This document shows positions 26,301-32,758 of a stretch of DNA of 64,000 bases, piece after piece (the stretch's first letter is position 1; each line of letters opens with the position of its first letter). The stretch is from positions 1,922,001 through 1,986,000 of the forward strand of contig CP073743.1 of assembly GCA_024397935.1 (NCBI GenBank), read 5' to 3'. A program made the position numbers and the translations under genes. Below the pieces are notes generated by a model. That model was not told the DNA's origin. It saw only the letters and a program-made list of their open reading frames with translations, and did not search any database. The stretch comes from a bacterium SCSIO 12844 (lineage in GTDB: Bacteria; Pseudomonadota; Gammaproteobacteria; Francisellales; Francisellaceae).

Positions 26301-27069
26301 GTTTAATTACTTCCGAATATTTTTTTAGATCATTTTGCTTACATTGTAATTTTAAATTACTAGTATTAAATTCTTTATTTTTATTTAAGTCATTAGATAA
26401 ACAATAAATCTCTAATAATCTTAATTTAGTGCTAATTATATTATCTTTACTTTCGATTTTTGATAACTCACCTGTCATTGTTTTGTAAATTGGAGTTTTG
26501 AGTAATTTTTCTAAAGCTAACTCATTATTTATATTAGAACTTATAAACTCTTCAAATTTTTTATCATGAAATTTATCAAAATCAGTAACTGCAGAATTAG
26601 AAGAGTACTTTACTTTATCTTCTTTTTGATCCACAAATAAATAGTCTAAACTTCCATTACCAGTTATTTTTTCATTGTTAGTGGGATTTTCTCCATAGGC
26701 AATTACTGTTACACCAGAAGGAATATAACTATCTGTTATAACTCTTTTGCCTTTAATATCAGATTCTTTATATTTTTTAATCTCATTATTTTTAAAATTT
26801 ATCTTTTGTCTAGCATATTTATAATTATTAAAGTTTATTTGTATTTCTTCATTTGGATAGTATGATTTTAAGCTGTGAATTAACCAATAAATAATACCAA
26901 GACGATGTTTAGAAGCAAAAACCATTTCATTTTGTTTGTTTTTTACACAATACTGTTTTTTATTATTGTAGTCTTGTTTTTTATCAGTAAACGTATATAA
27001 AAATTCACCATCTGATGATTCAATTTTTAGTTGCTTATCATCTTTACTGAAAGTAAAATCACCACCCAT
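20311..27069 (-). CDS. Giant effector-like protein (2252 residues) with HAD-like motif
   Basis: One intact frame of 6.8 kb. The region around residue 1090 reads HIALAVDYDGCIGHK, with Asp1094 and Asp1096 in the DxDG pattern of haloacid-dehalogenase-type phosphatases. It is followed by a mixed alpha/beta stretch of about 250 residues (LNLHDDKYDD, NVILVFKKTVDGY), so an embedded hydrolase or glycosyltransferase-like domain is plausible. Residues about 50-220 and 345-540 resemble each other (SLDYLFVDQKED versus EIDYCYLEYTEEN; LLKTPIYKTM versus FFKNPVIKTI), an internal duplication. The rest is helical, Lys/Asn/Asp-rich and unrecognised. No signal peptide or repeats of RTX or Tc type. Size and composition resemble large type IV effectors, as inference. 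Start ATG 27069 is preceded by GGAGG. A box lies 82 bases upstream. Confidence 0.8.
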   Translation of the reverse strand: MGGDFTFSKDDKQLKIESSDGEFLYTFTDKKQDYNNKKQYCVKNKQNEMVFASKHRLGIIYWLIHSLKSYYPNEEIQINFNNYKYARQKINFKNNEIKKYKESDIKGKRVITDSYIPSGVTVIAYGENPTNNEKITGNGSLDYLFVDQKEDKVKYSSNSAVTDFDKFHDKKFEEFISSNINNELALEKLLKTPIYKTMTGELSKIESKDNIISTKLRLLEIYCLSNDLNKNKEFNTSNLKLQCKQNDLKKYSEVIKQNKSIDIANEYQIFNKLNYPISDNDQKGYIVNIDAKYNSCLISNIAFLDNYMKIILSKYYSAFVFKDKVALFNPFKMKFEQTVDQQGCNNLHKAYAVSHLLCSKHFEKKVGIFDKKKSGQIKIHCGTNCELFNNFLKEDSSKFLPDNLIIEVKGSDNTTPIKGTSEIDYCYLEYTEENTSFDFSRLLKTKKNFSDLPGLIKNQKITNYFNSSIETSLDSFFKNPVIKTIQSSQTLEATLRIQLSLRLQMVLLQQAYEQGNKKESFKIEIPDLNNQKLSNDLIKFLQKNENLQLIPSSIEIEYKKNTYKGKGIGIDIKQMQININNLVGNVRKYGEKSSKKDSIINDYFFGKNWQEINEKNFDPTTLDSHYLLTPTSATHFTRTDLDMTGYKDLDKSYCSYILKLIQENKKHKYNSQLDSTINQTNVNIDDSLLNSSFNLNAQSDSNEHKTKLINELNKFSNIINSYIDDNSIDNDKHKDYRDTFKHRLGINTDKHKVSQYKNDKSKLSVDSRYCKEIDNEIDEAVTQYRLERVLYNNYKSKIINEQNLHRNIVELQLLGQISNINLNDKLKRKLSDFVLSNHNINYLSLSNSIKSYIDSNNKFNEFLISIIERTEESNLTQALDNCFSIKDYLEDIIKYGKIKNNLVQILGDEKFSSTLVKPILLDLEQTNKLKELNDDEIVKKYNQLLISTLQIDNHTLINKLLILKNSINFEKFDKLVKYYLSKNQKNKISKTNIDNLPEKDLLVLLDEDQAEFFIDCICDTQVTEKNKENLEALANSLLYTKQIKGKSEYKINAQDIQLIINATIFQIENIDDNSKNFNNIKERYTKMHIALAVDYDGCIGHKVDLKQEKEQTYRNIQKLLAKYQGFKGKIDYYNFSLRQTKSLDQLNAKNNGNGEYIPKVNSYLSEYNEANKELNINLQTYLFADAYLNKKSGTYYDSVVDVGHFRSTQLSGDEDISKAILENKLNLTFGIAQELAASDPNKLHMLNLHDDKYDDEKKNPILRTNFEFYKANAALIPRNVILVFKKTVDGYIKDHEQIHVKGSGIINYNFKAVFKDFFDQYKKASENVKNKQVDHTDYAQTITDLTINNIDSSIDKNYLDENITKTILELKKDNNNEKIDQFYNHLIKHHIFHIIDTNEDLSGIYEKYYQDYPGFIKDINNNIDAALLSKSLTLGEKTYKAASFKIEKDEATKILEGYKQSKNTSLVNFCNESYKIEIGNDVSKTEDSSLQQPGKLLSEFITVPSNLRDISLWLKIRNIDKDDIQKLVKLCPEFIEEYLILIQKDNLDDSTLSNYIQKIVTMEGVFKKVTDAKNLAKFVDFYLKNGIDLSSDLIKDFKGNQNQINLLNSLEQFNFSTVDTKNKKDFLANTESINIILSSLNNIKVLDKLAQHYNDIYDIKTVIQCVKNKNIKIADNFDFSDEVNIRNPLLKLSNLLNELKNAESIQFDESEVTKLLSDYQKDKVSRLEKFEFLKKDNDSQAAKSNLINKQQLLIILELVGRFKDCPDSILVQKIANGIISISDSKTLDNIKNSLNSNNDQSELLNAVKLAATNLDELNAEALGNINSNPKLSNILLKNLILKTVNDFNDIYNCANEVTEHRRFCEHLVNLTKYFNTSVNDEDIKSIALKLTNNKINLESYNLSQLGKMDLKQFETIVAFRDKKESIVAEIKAWENAEKGEEYKKIINETNNSNDYDKDSDQTLYMQIRTKLLLGKINSEVLNKFYKFTTETKNDIFDSVKKLSATDQSLKREQITCLINAIFNNELDSSNLIQDWSKVCENNSSQDSDFWSYATTESTNNINFSELFDSYNNKIKTLYLVSDALKINSKNPKRYDDKLANNKHIANSNQKKTKNKFSINDFSFHNNDELKKKLQSIFKVAASRSSGCGSTQGLKDLVRIYNNSETFQTSKSLSLKSILDKFINDKKESLQLRQRDFRWLAVNDDWSNFHNERKKLDNKFLFFSSEMHEKLERDFSKHGENNVLAKVSSTSTL
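20315..20329 (-). promoter_or_regulatory. Regulatory box for the gene at 20240
   Basis: Read towards the gene: AAGTACATCTACGCT, 74 bases before ATG 20240. It lies within the last codons of the giant gene. Confidence 0.68.
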
Positions 27070-27151
27070 AACACACCCTCCTAAACAAAGTAATTTGATT
27101 AAATTTTGTTAATCCTAAGACTCAAACTAACAGTGGAATTTACTGGGTAAT

Positions 27152-27166
27152 AGCGTAGAAGTACTT
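27152..27166 (-). promoter_or_regulatory. Regulatory box for the giant gene
   Basis: Read towards the gene: AAGTACTTCTACGCT, perfect consensus, 82 bases before ATG 27069. An IS element is inserted 27 bases upstream of it. Confidence 0.75.
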
Positions 27167-27200
27167 AATCCGATGGCAAAATATCTAAGAAATTGATCTG

Positions 27201-28082
27201 TCAACCTTTTACTAGACACTTGGCTATGGGATATTGTGGTTGATTAAAATAATTTCTTTCAAACTCCTCTGGTGATAAATAGTTTAACGTTGAGTGCATC
27301 CTTTGGCGGTTATAAAAAACTTCAACATATTCAAAGATACAGCGCATTGCTTGATTCCTAGTTTGGTATTTCTGATCATGTACAACTGCTAATTTCAAAG
27401 TATGGAAAAAACTTTCAGCTACAGCATTGTCATAGCAGTTACCCGTACTACTCATGCTTAATCTAATTCGATGCTTTTTAGTTAATTGATGATAAACTCG
27501 GCTTGTATATTGAGATCCCCTATCAGAGTGTAATATCAACCCTGAATCAGGCTGTCGCCTTTTAACTGCTTGATTAACTGCCCTTAAAACTAAATCAGCT
27601 GTAATACGCTGACTCATAGCCAAGCCAACAACTTTCCTTGAAAATAAGTCAACAACAGTTGCTAAATATAACCATCCTTCATTAGTTGGCACATAAGTGA
27701 TATCACTCACCCATACCTCATTAGGAGCTTCTACCATGAATTTTTGTTTTAACAAATTAGGTGCAACATAATAAGGTCTTTTACTTTGATTGGTGGTTAC
27801 CTTAAACTTTCTTCTTGCTTTAGCATAAAGCCCCAATTCTTTCATTAGCTTAGCAATACGTTTACGACCGACATAGATATCTAGTCGTCTAAGTAAAAGC
27901 TGTAACCGCCTTGTGCCATATTCTCCCTTTGAGTTTATGAATGCTTTGATTAACAGAGGGCGTAACTGGCTATTTATTATCTCTTTCTTAGACAAGTTAC
28001 CACGACTGTACTGATAGTAAGCGCTACGACTAACACCAAAAATCTTTGCCATTCTCTCAATTGAGAAATCTCGCCGATACAA
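27201..28082 (-). CDS. IS3-family transposase OrfB (DDE)
   Basis: Catalytic half of the transposase, from the frame that begins upstream of a TTG at 28082. It carries an HTH_21-like start (RMAKIFGVSRSAYY), then the integrase core: VWVSDITYVPT (first Asp), LILHSDRGSQYTS (second Asp) and NAVAESFFHTLK (Glu). It is probably produced as an OrfAB fusion by -1 frameshifting on the A5G tract at 28115-28120, because the OrfB frame is open there and reads KVKRAELYEFINLYRRDF. The TTG start is not needed. The frame is intact, so the element may be active. Confidence 0.92.
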   Translation of the reverse strand: MYRRDFSIERMAKIFGVSRSAYYQYSRGNLSKKEIINSQLRPLLIKAFINSKGEYGTRRLQLLLRRLDIYVGRKRIAKLMKELGLYAKARRKFKVTTNQSKRPYYVAPNLLKQKFMVEAPNEVWVSDITYVPTNEGWLYLATVVDLFSRKVVGLAMSQRITADLVLRAVNQAVKRRQPDSGLILHSDRGSQYTSRVYHQLTKKHRIRLSMSSTGNCYDNAVAESFFHTLKLAVVHDQKYQTRNQAMRCIFEYVEVFYNRQRMHSTLNYLSPEEFERNYFNQPQYPIAKCLVKG

Positions 28083-28111
28083 ATTAATAAATTCATAAAG
28101 CTCGGCTCTTT

Positions 28112-28405
28112 TTACTTTTTCTTTGAGAAAATGGTTAACGCCTTTTTTAATATATCACGCTCCATGCTAACATCAGCTAATTGCTTTTTAAGCGCAAGTA
28201 ATTCTTTTTCTTGTGCCGAGAGTTCTTTGGGTTTAAAGCTTTCATCTCCTCGTTGACGATACTCACTAACCCAGTTGTATAAAGTAGATTCTGCTACTCC
28301 TAATTGCTTTGTTAATTCTGATAAGCTTTTTTTACCATTAACATATAACGATGCTGCATTACGTTTAAATTCAGCATCATAAGAATGACGTTTTCTAGTT
28401 GTCAT
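28112..28405 (-). CDS. IS3-family OrfA (helix-turn-helix)
   Basis: 97 residues starting MTTRKRHSYDAEFKRNA. A helix-turn-helix (LSELTKQLGVAESTLYNWV) and a C-terminal leucine-zipper-like helix (LLALKKQLADVSMERDILKK) are as in other IS3 OrfA proteins, which bind the inverted repeats. It ends FSKKK at a run of A residues where ribosomes can slip into OrfB. ATG 28405 is preceded by AGGAGAA. Confidence 0.92.
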   Translation of the reverse strand: MTTRKRHSYDAEFKRNAASLYVNGKKSLSELTKQLGVAESTLYNWVSEYRQRGDESFKPKELSAQEKELLALKKQLADVSMERDILKKALTIFSKKK

Positions 28406-28607
28406 AAAGTTCTCCTGGTTTGTTGATAAGATGATAATTCATCCCATAACAAAGTGTCTACCTAATGGTAACCAGATCAAATTTCAGAAAAATGATTTTA
28501 TAACGTCTTGAGAAATACTCATTATATGAGTTCAGTTAAAGGTAATAAATATAGAAAATATTAAATAAAGCAACTTATAAATATATTTCAAGAACATCAT
28601 ATTTATT

Positions 28608-28622
28608 GAGTACTTATACGCT
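28608..28622 (+). promoter_or_regulatory. Regulatory box for the gene at 28690
   Basis: GAGTACTTATACGCT, 67 bases before ATG 28690. It shows that an apparent upstream start (28606) is wrong, because the box would then be coding. Confidence 0.75.
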
Positions 28623-28689
28623 ACTATCTACCCTCAAACTAAGTAAATTTACATTACTTCATAAAACTTTTAGTATCAGGAATATTGCA

Positions 28690-29177
28690 ATGGGGCTTAA
28701 AAAATTTAGTGATTTTATAAAAAGCATTAAAAAAGGACAATTAGAACCTGAAAATTTACAATACATTGGAAAAAAATATTATAAGGAGTTTGATAACTGG
28801 TTTTCGAGATTAAATCATAATAATTTTGATCAAGCAGACATCCTTAAAAATTATACAAAACCAGAGTCTGCTGAAGAGTGCTGCTATCAACTTATTAAAA
28901 TATCGAATATGGTGGCTGGCTTTTTAAACGATGCGCTGAAACACTCAACAAAGTCTTGGGTAAAGATGTTCAATTATATGAAGGTAGTGGCGGTGAAATT
29001 GAACCACGAGACAAAGAAAAAATTATATCTGACTATAACGAATTATGTAATGACATATCCTATTATGAGGGTGATGACCCTCCTTATCCTGGAGATGAGC
29101 CAGATTTATCCTCTCCTAATAGCCTTTTCTACAACAGCGAAAAAAATAAGTTTAAATCTATAGATTTTCATATTTGA
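28690..29177 (+). pseudogene. Frameshifted gene, paralogue of 30725-31234, PPYPGD tail
   Basis: ATG 28690 (AGGA upstream) starts MGLKKFSDFIKSIKKGQLEPEN. The frame fails near 28940, but the correct continuation exists in the -1 frame. If the run AAA at 28939-28941 once had one more A, the protein reads DALKTLNKVLGKDVQLYEG and on to the stop at 29177 (162 residues). The paralogue at 30725-31234 supports this: IGQLETLTPEVLKLLGERY matches KGQLEPENLQYIGKKY, and SKVLNKVMKSDISLTY matches the repaired segment. The C-terminus has DPPYPGDEPDL then SLFY, shared with the next gene. Function unknown. The shift could be a real mutation, slippage-based variation or a sequencing error. Confidence 0.75.
29074..29097 (+). 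repeat. 24-bp direct repeat coding DPPYPGD, copy 1
   Basis: Identical to 29735-29758, 661 bases downstream. Both copies are in frame and encode the same tail motif in two different genes. Confidence 0.85.
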
Positions 29178-29246
29178 TAATCATTATTTTTTACAATTGC
29201 ATATTATACAATTAAATCCATCTTCTTAGAAAATTAATATATTTTT

Positions 29247-29261
29247 AAGCACTTCTACGCT
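29247..29261 (+). promoter_or_regulatory. Regulatory box for the gene at 29326
   Basis: AAGCACTTCTACGCT (one mismatch, C for T at position 4), 64 bases before ATG 29326. TAAATATAAAT follows as -10 region. Confidence 0.7.
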
Positions 29262-29325
29262 ATTTATATATCTTATTTAATTTAAATATAAATAATGAAC
29301 AAATTAATAAATAAGGTAAACTACA

Positions 29326-29850
29326 ATGACAAAAAAAGTTCTTATTATTCATGACTCATCAAATAAAGCTGATGATAATCTAATTGACCAGTTATATAAA
29401 GGATGTAATATATATTTTCCATCTAATAAGCTATCTACAACTGGCGTTGATATGATTAAACATAATGATACTCAAATATGGCTATCTAAAAACTTAGAAA
29501 GATTTAAATCAACTACTAAAAGCTATTTCAAAGGTGCTGACTTAGTTGTTTTTTCTCCTAATTTAAGTCGTGAAAATGATATACATACATGCAAGGATAT
29601 GAAGATACCATATTTAATACTTTCTAAAAATGATGTTCAATCTAATAATGTACTAAATTTGATTGAAAATTATCCTTTGCAGCCTAAGGTTAAGCTGAAG
29701 AAAGAAATAACCATAACTAGCGAAGTTATACAAAATGACCCTCCTTATCCTGGAGATGGCCCAGACTTATACTCCCTTTTCTATAAAAATGATTTAAATA
29801 AAAGCAGTCAATCAGATGATTTAACATCTAAACAATCACTAGATAAGTAA
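29326..29850 (+). CDS. Small Rossmann-like protein with PPYPGD tail
   Basis: 174 residues, ATG 29326 after AAGG. Residues 1-115 alternate strands and helices: KKVLIIHDSSN at the start, then GADLVVFSPNLSREND and KDMKIPYLILSKND. This resembles small nucleotide-binding or 2-deoxyribosyltransferase/TIR-like folds, but I see no diagnostic catalytic residues and do not name a function. The C-terminus carries NDPPYPGDGPDL then YSLFYKND, the same tail as the frameshifted gene before it, joined to a different N-terminal domain. No signal peptide. Box-driven, alone in its unit. Confidence 0.75.
   Translation: MTKKVLIIHDSSNKADDNLIDQLYKGCNIYFPSNKLSTTGVDMIKHNDTQIWLSKNLERFKSTTKSYFKGADLVVFSPNLSRENDIHTCKDMKIPYLILSKNDVQSNNVLNLIENYPLQPKVKLKKEITITSEVIQNDPPYPGDGPDLYSLFYKNDLNKSSQSDDLTSKQSLDK
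29735..29758 (+). repeat. 24-bp direct repeat coding DPPYPGD, copy 2
   Basis: Identical to 29074-29097; similarity continues with scattered changes through the SLFY codons. Confidence 0.85.
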
Positions 29851-29879
29851 TTAACCTCTATACTCTCTAATAAGAATTA

Positions 29880-30734
29880 TTATTTCTTAATTTCAATTGA
29901 ATTGACACTATAATGATCACCAGAATTATTATTCCCATGCTCATTATAAAAGTGGTTTAATACTTTTATTTTTAGAGAACCAGGGATAATAGCAGGCCTC
30001 TTTATTAATTCATTGGTAAGTTCAATTTGTATTTCTGTAAACTGCCCAATTTGCTGGCCAACTAATGTATCATAATAATTTTTAGCTTTATGCATTGATT
30101 CAATTGCTTTCTCAATATTTGTTAAAGCACTCGTGGGTTGACATGATTTTATATGTTCATTTGGTAGTCTAAAATAATCTGAAATATCAAAATAAGTCAA
30201 TGATAAATTAAAGTGAACATCTCCTATTTCTTTCATATCTAAAAATTGATCTAATTGTTTAATATCTAAAACTTGATGATATAATTCAATACCTTTTATT
30301 AATGAGGTTAAATCTTTTTTTGATTTATTTGCTTTAGCTATAATTTTTATAATTTCATCTCTGATTATTTGTTTTCCTTCGTAATAAATATCTTCTAAGT
30401 CATCTTCTGTTATATAAATCCCTTCTATAAACGGCTTGATAAATAAATCATGAATCTTACTATTAAGTAAATCATACTTACTTTGATGATTAATAAATAA
30501 ACTTTTAATAATTTGATAAAATCTCTCGTATTCCAATAAAGAGGCATTAAGAATAATAAGCCCATGACGATACTTACTTTTCTCAAAACCTTCTAAATTA
30601 ACAAGCTCATCTATTCTTAACCATTTATTTAATTGGCTAATTAGAGGGTTAATTTTTTCTAATTTATACAGTTGCTTTTTAAGGATAGTTTTTTGAGCCT
30701 GGATTTGTTTATCAATTATACTTTCTATAAACAT
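29880..30734 (-). CDS. Uncharacterised all-helical protein, second gene of a pair
   Basis: I do not recognise this 284-residue protein. It starts MFIESIIDKQIQAQKTILKKQ and is predicted helical nearly throughout, with regular leucine/isoleucine spacing. The segment ALTNIEKAIESMHKAKNYY resembles a TPR-like helix. It has no signal peptide and no cysteine pattern. Its start overlaps the end of the upstream gene (30725-31234) by 10 bases, so the two are translationally coupled and likely work together or form a complex. Both would be driven by the box at 31297. Confidence 0.72.
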   Translation of the reverse strand: MFIESIIDKQIQAQKTILKKQLYKLEKINPLISQLNKWLRIDELVNLEGFEKSKYRHGLIILNASLLEYERFYQIIKSLFINHQSKYDLLNSKIHDLFIKPFIEGIYITEDDLEDIYYEGKQIIRDEIIKIIAKANKSKKDLTSLIKGIELYHQVLDIKQLDQFLDMKEIGDVHFNLSLTYFDISDYFRLPNEHIKSCQPTSALTNIEKAIESMHKAKNYYDTLVGQQIGQFTEIQIELTNELIKRPAIIPGSLKIKVLNHFYNEHGNNNSGDHYSVNSIEIKK

Positions 30735-31234
30735 ATATCTTTGCTTAAATCTCTCATTTCATATGATTTTGAGCCTTTATAATTCTCTTTATAAAACAAA
30801 AAAAGTTTTTGCATTTTTTTATCTGATTTAAATCTATAAGCTTTATCAAATTTTTGTTTAAATTCTTCTACAACAGATTCTGGAGTTTTATCAATGATTA
30901 AACCATGTTCACCAGGCAAACAATAAGTTAGACTTATGTCAGATTTCATCACCTTATTGAGAACCTTTGAAATAGAAACGGCTAACTCACCTCTTAAATT
31001 AGGTAATAAACCCAATACATCAATCAAAGTAATTGCCGATTTAGTACTATTTTTAACATCATCAATACAGCTACTTGTTGTAACTAACAAATTTGCCACA
31101 GCTTGATTACTATGAAATAGTGATTTTTCAGGATACTTTTCCAAGTATCTTTCACCTAACAGTTTTAATACCTCTGGAGTTAGTGTTTCCAATTGACCAA
31201 TTTTTACTAAATTAACTATTTTATCAAATTTCAT
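30725..31234 (-). CDS. Uncharacterised protein, paralogue of the frameshifted gene
   Basis: 169 residues, ATG 31234. It shares its N-terminal region (FDKIVNLVKIGQLETLTPEVL) and a central helix (SKVLNKVMKSDISLTY) with the repaired product of 28690-29177, so it is the intact member of this small family. It lacks the PPYPGD tail and ends KSYEMRDLSKDICL. The function is unknown; composition is polar and helical. It is the first gene of a two-gene unit with a box 62 bases upstream. Confidence 0.72.
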   Translation of the reverse strand: MKFDKIVNLVKIGQLETLTPEVLKLLGERYLEKYPEKSLFHSNQAVANLLVTTSSCIDDVKNSTKSAITLIDVLGLLPNLRGELAVSISKVLNKVMKSDISLTYCLPGEHGLIIDKTPESVVEEFKQKFDKAYRFKSDKKMQKLFLFYKENYKGSKSYEMRDLSKDICL

Positions 31235-31296
31235 CTAATTACCCTCATATATTATTAAAATTCAAACTAATATAAGAAAAAATAAACGAGGCAGAA

Positions 31297-31311
31297 AGCG
31301 TATAAATACTT
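31297..31311 (-). promoter_or_regulatory. Regulatory box for the 31234 operon
   Basis: Read towards the gene: AAGTATTTATACGCT, 62 bases before ATG 31234. TTATAT follows about 21 bases later. Confidence 0.7.
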
Positions 31312-31350
31312 AATATAAATAATTTACTTGCAATGGATTTTATTTTTTTA

Positions 31351-31365
31351 GAGTACATTTACGTT
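31351..31365 (+). promoter_or_regulatory. Regulatory box for the IQ-motif gene
   Basis: GAGTACATTTACGTT, two differences from consensus. It is 145 bases before ATG 31511, farther than the others, so a longer leader is implied. Confidence 0.58.
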
Positions 31366-31510
31366 ATTATTTTGGCAATAAAAGATTAAAATATCATTTA
31401 TATTAACTACTACTATTGAAAAGTATCATATTAAATTACAACTTATATCCACGATCTATGATCGTTTAATAATCCAATAAAATCATGCTAAAAAGAGGTT
31501 GTTATAATCT

Positions 31511-32758
31511 ATGTCAGCTAAAGAAGCTATAAAAATTCAAAGTTTATTTAGAGCTTATCGAACACGAAAAAAATTTCAAAAACCAAGCCCTACAAAATTA
31601 GTTCATTATACTACGTTTGCTGTAGGAAATGATCCATTACTTGAAATTCACAAATTAGAAAAACCAGATGATAGTTATGCTATTGTCGGTACCGGTGGAT
31701 TAAGAAACTTATCTATTGCTCATGAGTTGTCATTAAACAATTTAAGGATTAAACCTCATATTTTTATCATTGATAACTCTTCTGATGTTCATCAATTTTG
31801 GTCTTTAATAAAAAAAAATTTTCAAATATCAAAATCAATCGATGACTTTTTAAAAAATCTTATGATCCCTAAATTTGGTAAATCTAGATGCTTTCGTCAT
31901 TTATCAGATAAGTCATTTAAAAATTTAGCAATAAAAATGCAATGTGATCCAGATTCCTATCCAACTCAAAATTTAGCTAAATATTTTAAAGCTCTCTGGC
32001 AAGGAGATAATAATAAGTTTGAATGGTGCAAAGAATTGATAGACAAAGGGGTAACTTTACTTGAACAATCTTGGACAAATGAAAAAGCTTTTAAATTTAT
32101 TAAAAATATTTGTGATTATCATGAATATAATATTTACTGCTACCCTTCAAATATCTACGAATGTTTAAACAATGATGGGCATAAAAAATTACTTAAAAAA
32201 AATATCCAGTTATTAAAACCAAAAGCAACTATCTATACAAGTGGTAGAATCTTCCCTAATATAGTCTATCATCAAATTGGAAAATACAACTTTCCAGTTC
32301 TAAATACTCAAGCTAAAGCCAAAGATAAGCAATTTTTGAAAATTAAAAATATTCTTGAAAACTCTAATACTACGAAATTAAAACGTTCATCATTTGCTAA
32401 TTGTAAAACCTTACAAGATTTATGTTTTGCTGCATCGATTCGACAGAAAAGTGGGTGGAGACATCCAAAAAGCACTACAACAACCGGTGATGAACTTGTC
32501 AAATTTTTAAATCTTTCTAAAAACAATTTACTTAAGCTAGAAATTTGCCCAAATAATGAAAAGATTCGTATGAGAGGTATAAGAAGTTATGCCATCTATG
32601 GAGTGAAAAGTTCAAGTGGATATTTTTTTAACTCTCAAGATAAAGATAATGAAAAGTTCTTCCATCATTCACAAAATGAAAATCAGAAAGAACCTATGCT
32701 CCTTTTTGAAAAATACTTAAACAAAGATGATATTTCTAATCATACCTTAACCACTTAG
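31511..32758 (+). CDS. Candidate effector with N-terminal calmodulin-binding IQ motif
   Basis: 415 residues; ATG 31511 with AGAGG upstream. The N-terminus reads KEAIKIQSLFRAYRTRKKF. Residues 9-22 fit the IQ consensus (I9-Q10, R14, R19, F22), with Ala in place of the usual Gly. IQ motifs bind calmodulin, a protein absent from bacteria; the Legionella effector SidJ uses one. After it, SYAIVGTGGLRNLSIAHEL (55-73) looks like a glycine-rich nucleotide or SAM-binding loop at the start of a Rossmann-type domain, followed by HIFIIDNSSD. The rest is unrecognised. An enzyme activated by host calmodulin is a fair hypothesis only. Its end overlaps the convergent recombinase gene by 23 bases. Confidence 0.75.
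   Translation: MSAKEAIKIQSLFRAYRTRKKFQKPSPTKLVHYTTFAVGNDPLLEIHKLEKPDDSYAIVGTGGLRNLSIAHELSLNNLRIKPHIFIIDNSSDVHQFWSLIKKNFQISKSIDDFLKNLMIPKFGKSRCFRHLSDKSFKNLAIKMQCDPDSYPTQNLAKYFKALWQGDNNKFEWCKELIDKGVTLLEQSWTNEKAFKFIKNICDYHEYNIYCYPSNIYECLNNDGHKKLLKKNIQLLKPKATIYTSGRIFPNIVYHQIGKYNFPVLNTQAKAKDKQFLKIKNILENSNTTKLKRSSFANCKTLQDLCFAASIRQKSGWRHPKSTTTTGDELVKFLNLSKNNLLKLEICPNNEKIRMRGIRSYAIYGVKSSSGYFFNSQDKDNEKFFHHSQNENQKEPMLLFEKYLNKDDISNHTLTT

Larger units (their letters stand above)
27194..28479 (-). mobile_element. IS3-family insertion sequence, 1286 bp
   Basis: Imperfect 38-base terminal inverted repeats: 27194-27231 starts TGATCTGTCAACC and the other end (28442-28479) reads TGATCTGGTTACC on the minus strand; 29 of 38 bases match. 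The 3-bp target duplication AAT lies at 27191-27193 and 28480-28482, which fits the IS3 family. It contains orfA and orfB. The element separates the giant gene's promoter from the divergent gene at 28690 without breaking either box. Confidence 0.93.

Noticed and set aside
20311-27069. Giant protein as RTX, Tc or Rhs toxin
   Set aside because: No glycine-rich calcium repeats, YD repeats or export signal are visible.
28606-28689. Upstream extension of the 28690 gene
   Set aside because: The regulatory box lies inside it and no ribosome binding site precedes it; ATG 28690 has AGGA and the standard 67-base spacing to the box.
30725-31234. Overlapping pair 30734/31234 as toxin-antitoxin
   Set aside because: Both proteins are larger than usual, show no toxin or antitoxin motif, and one has a paralogue with an effector-like tail.
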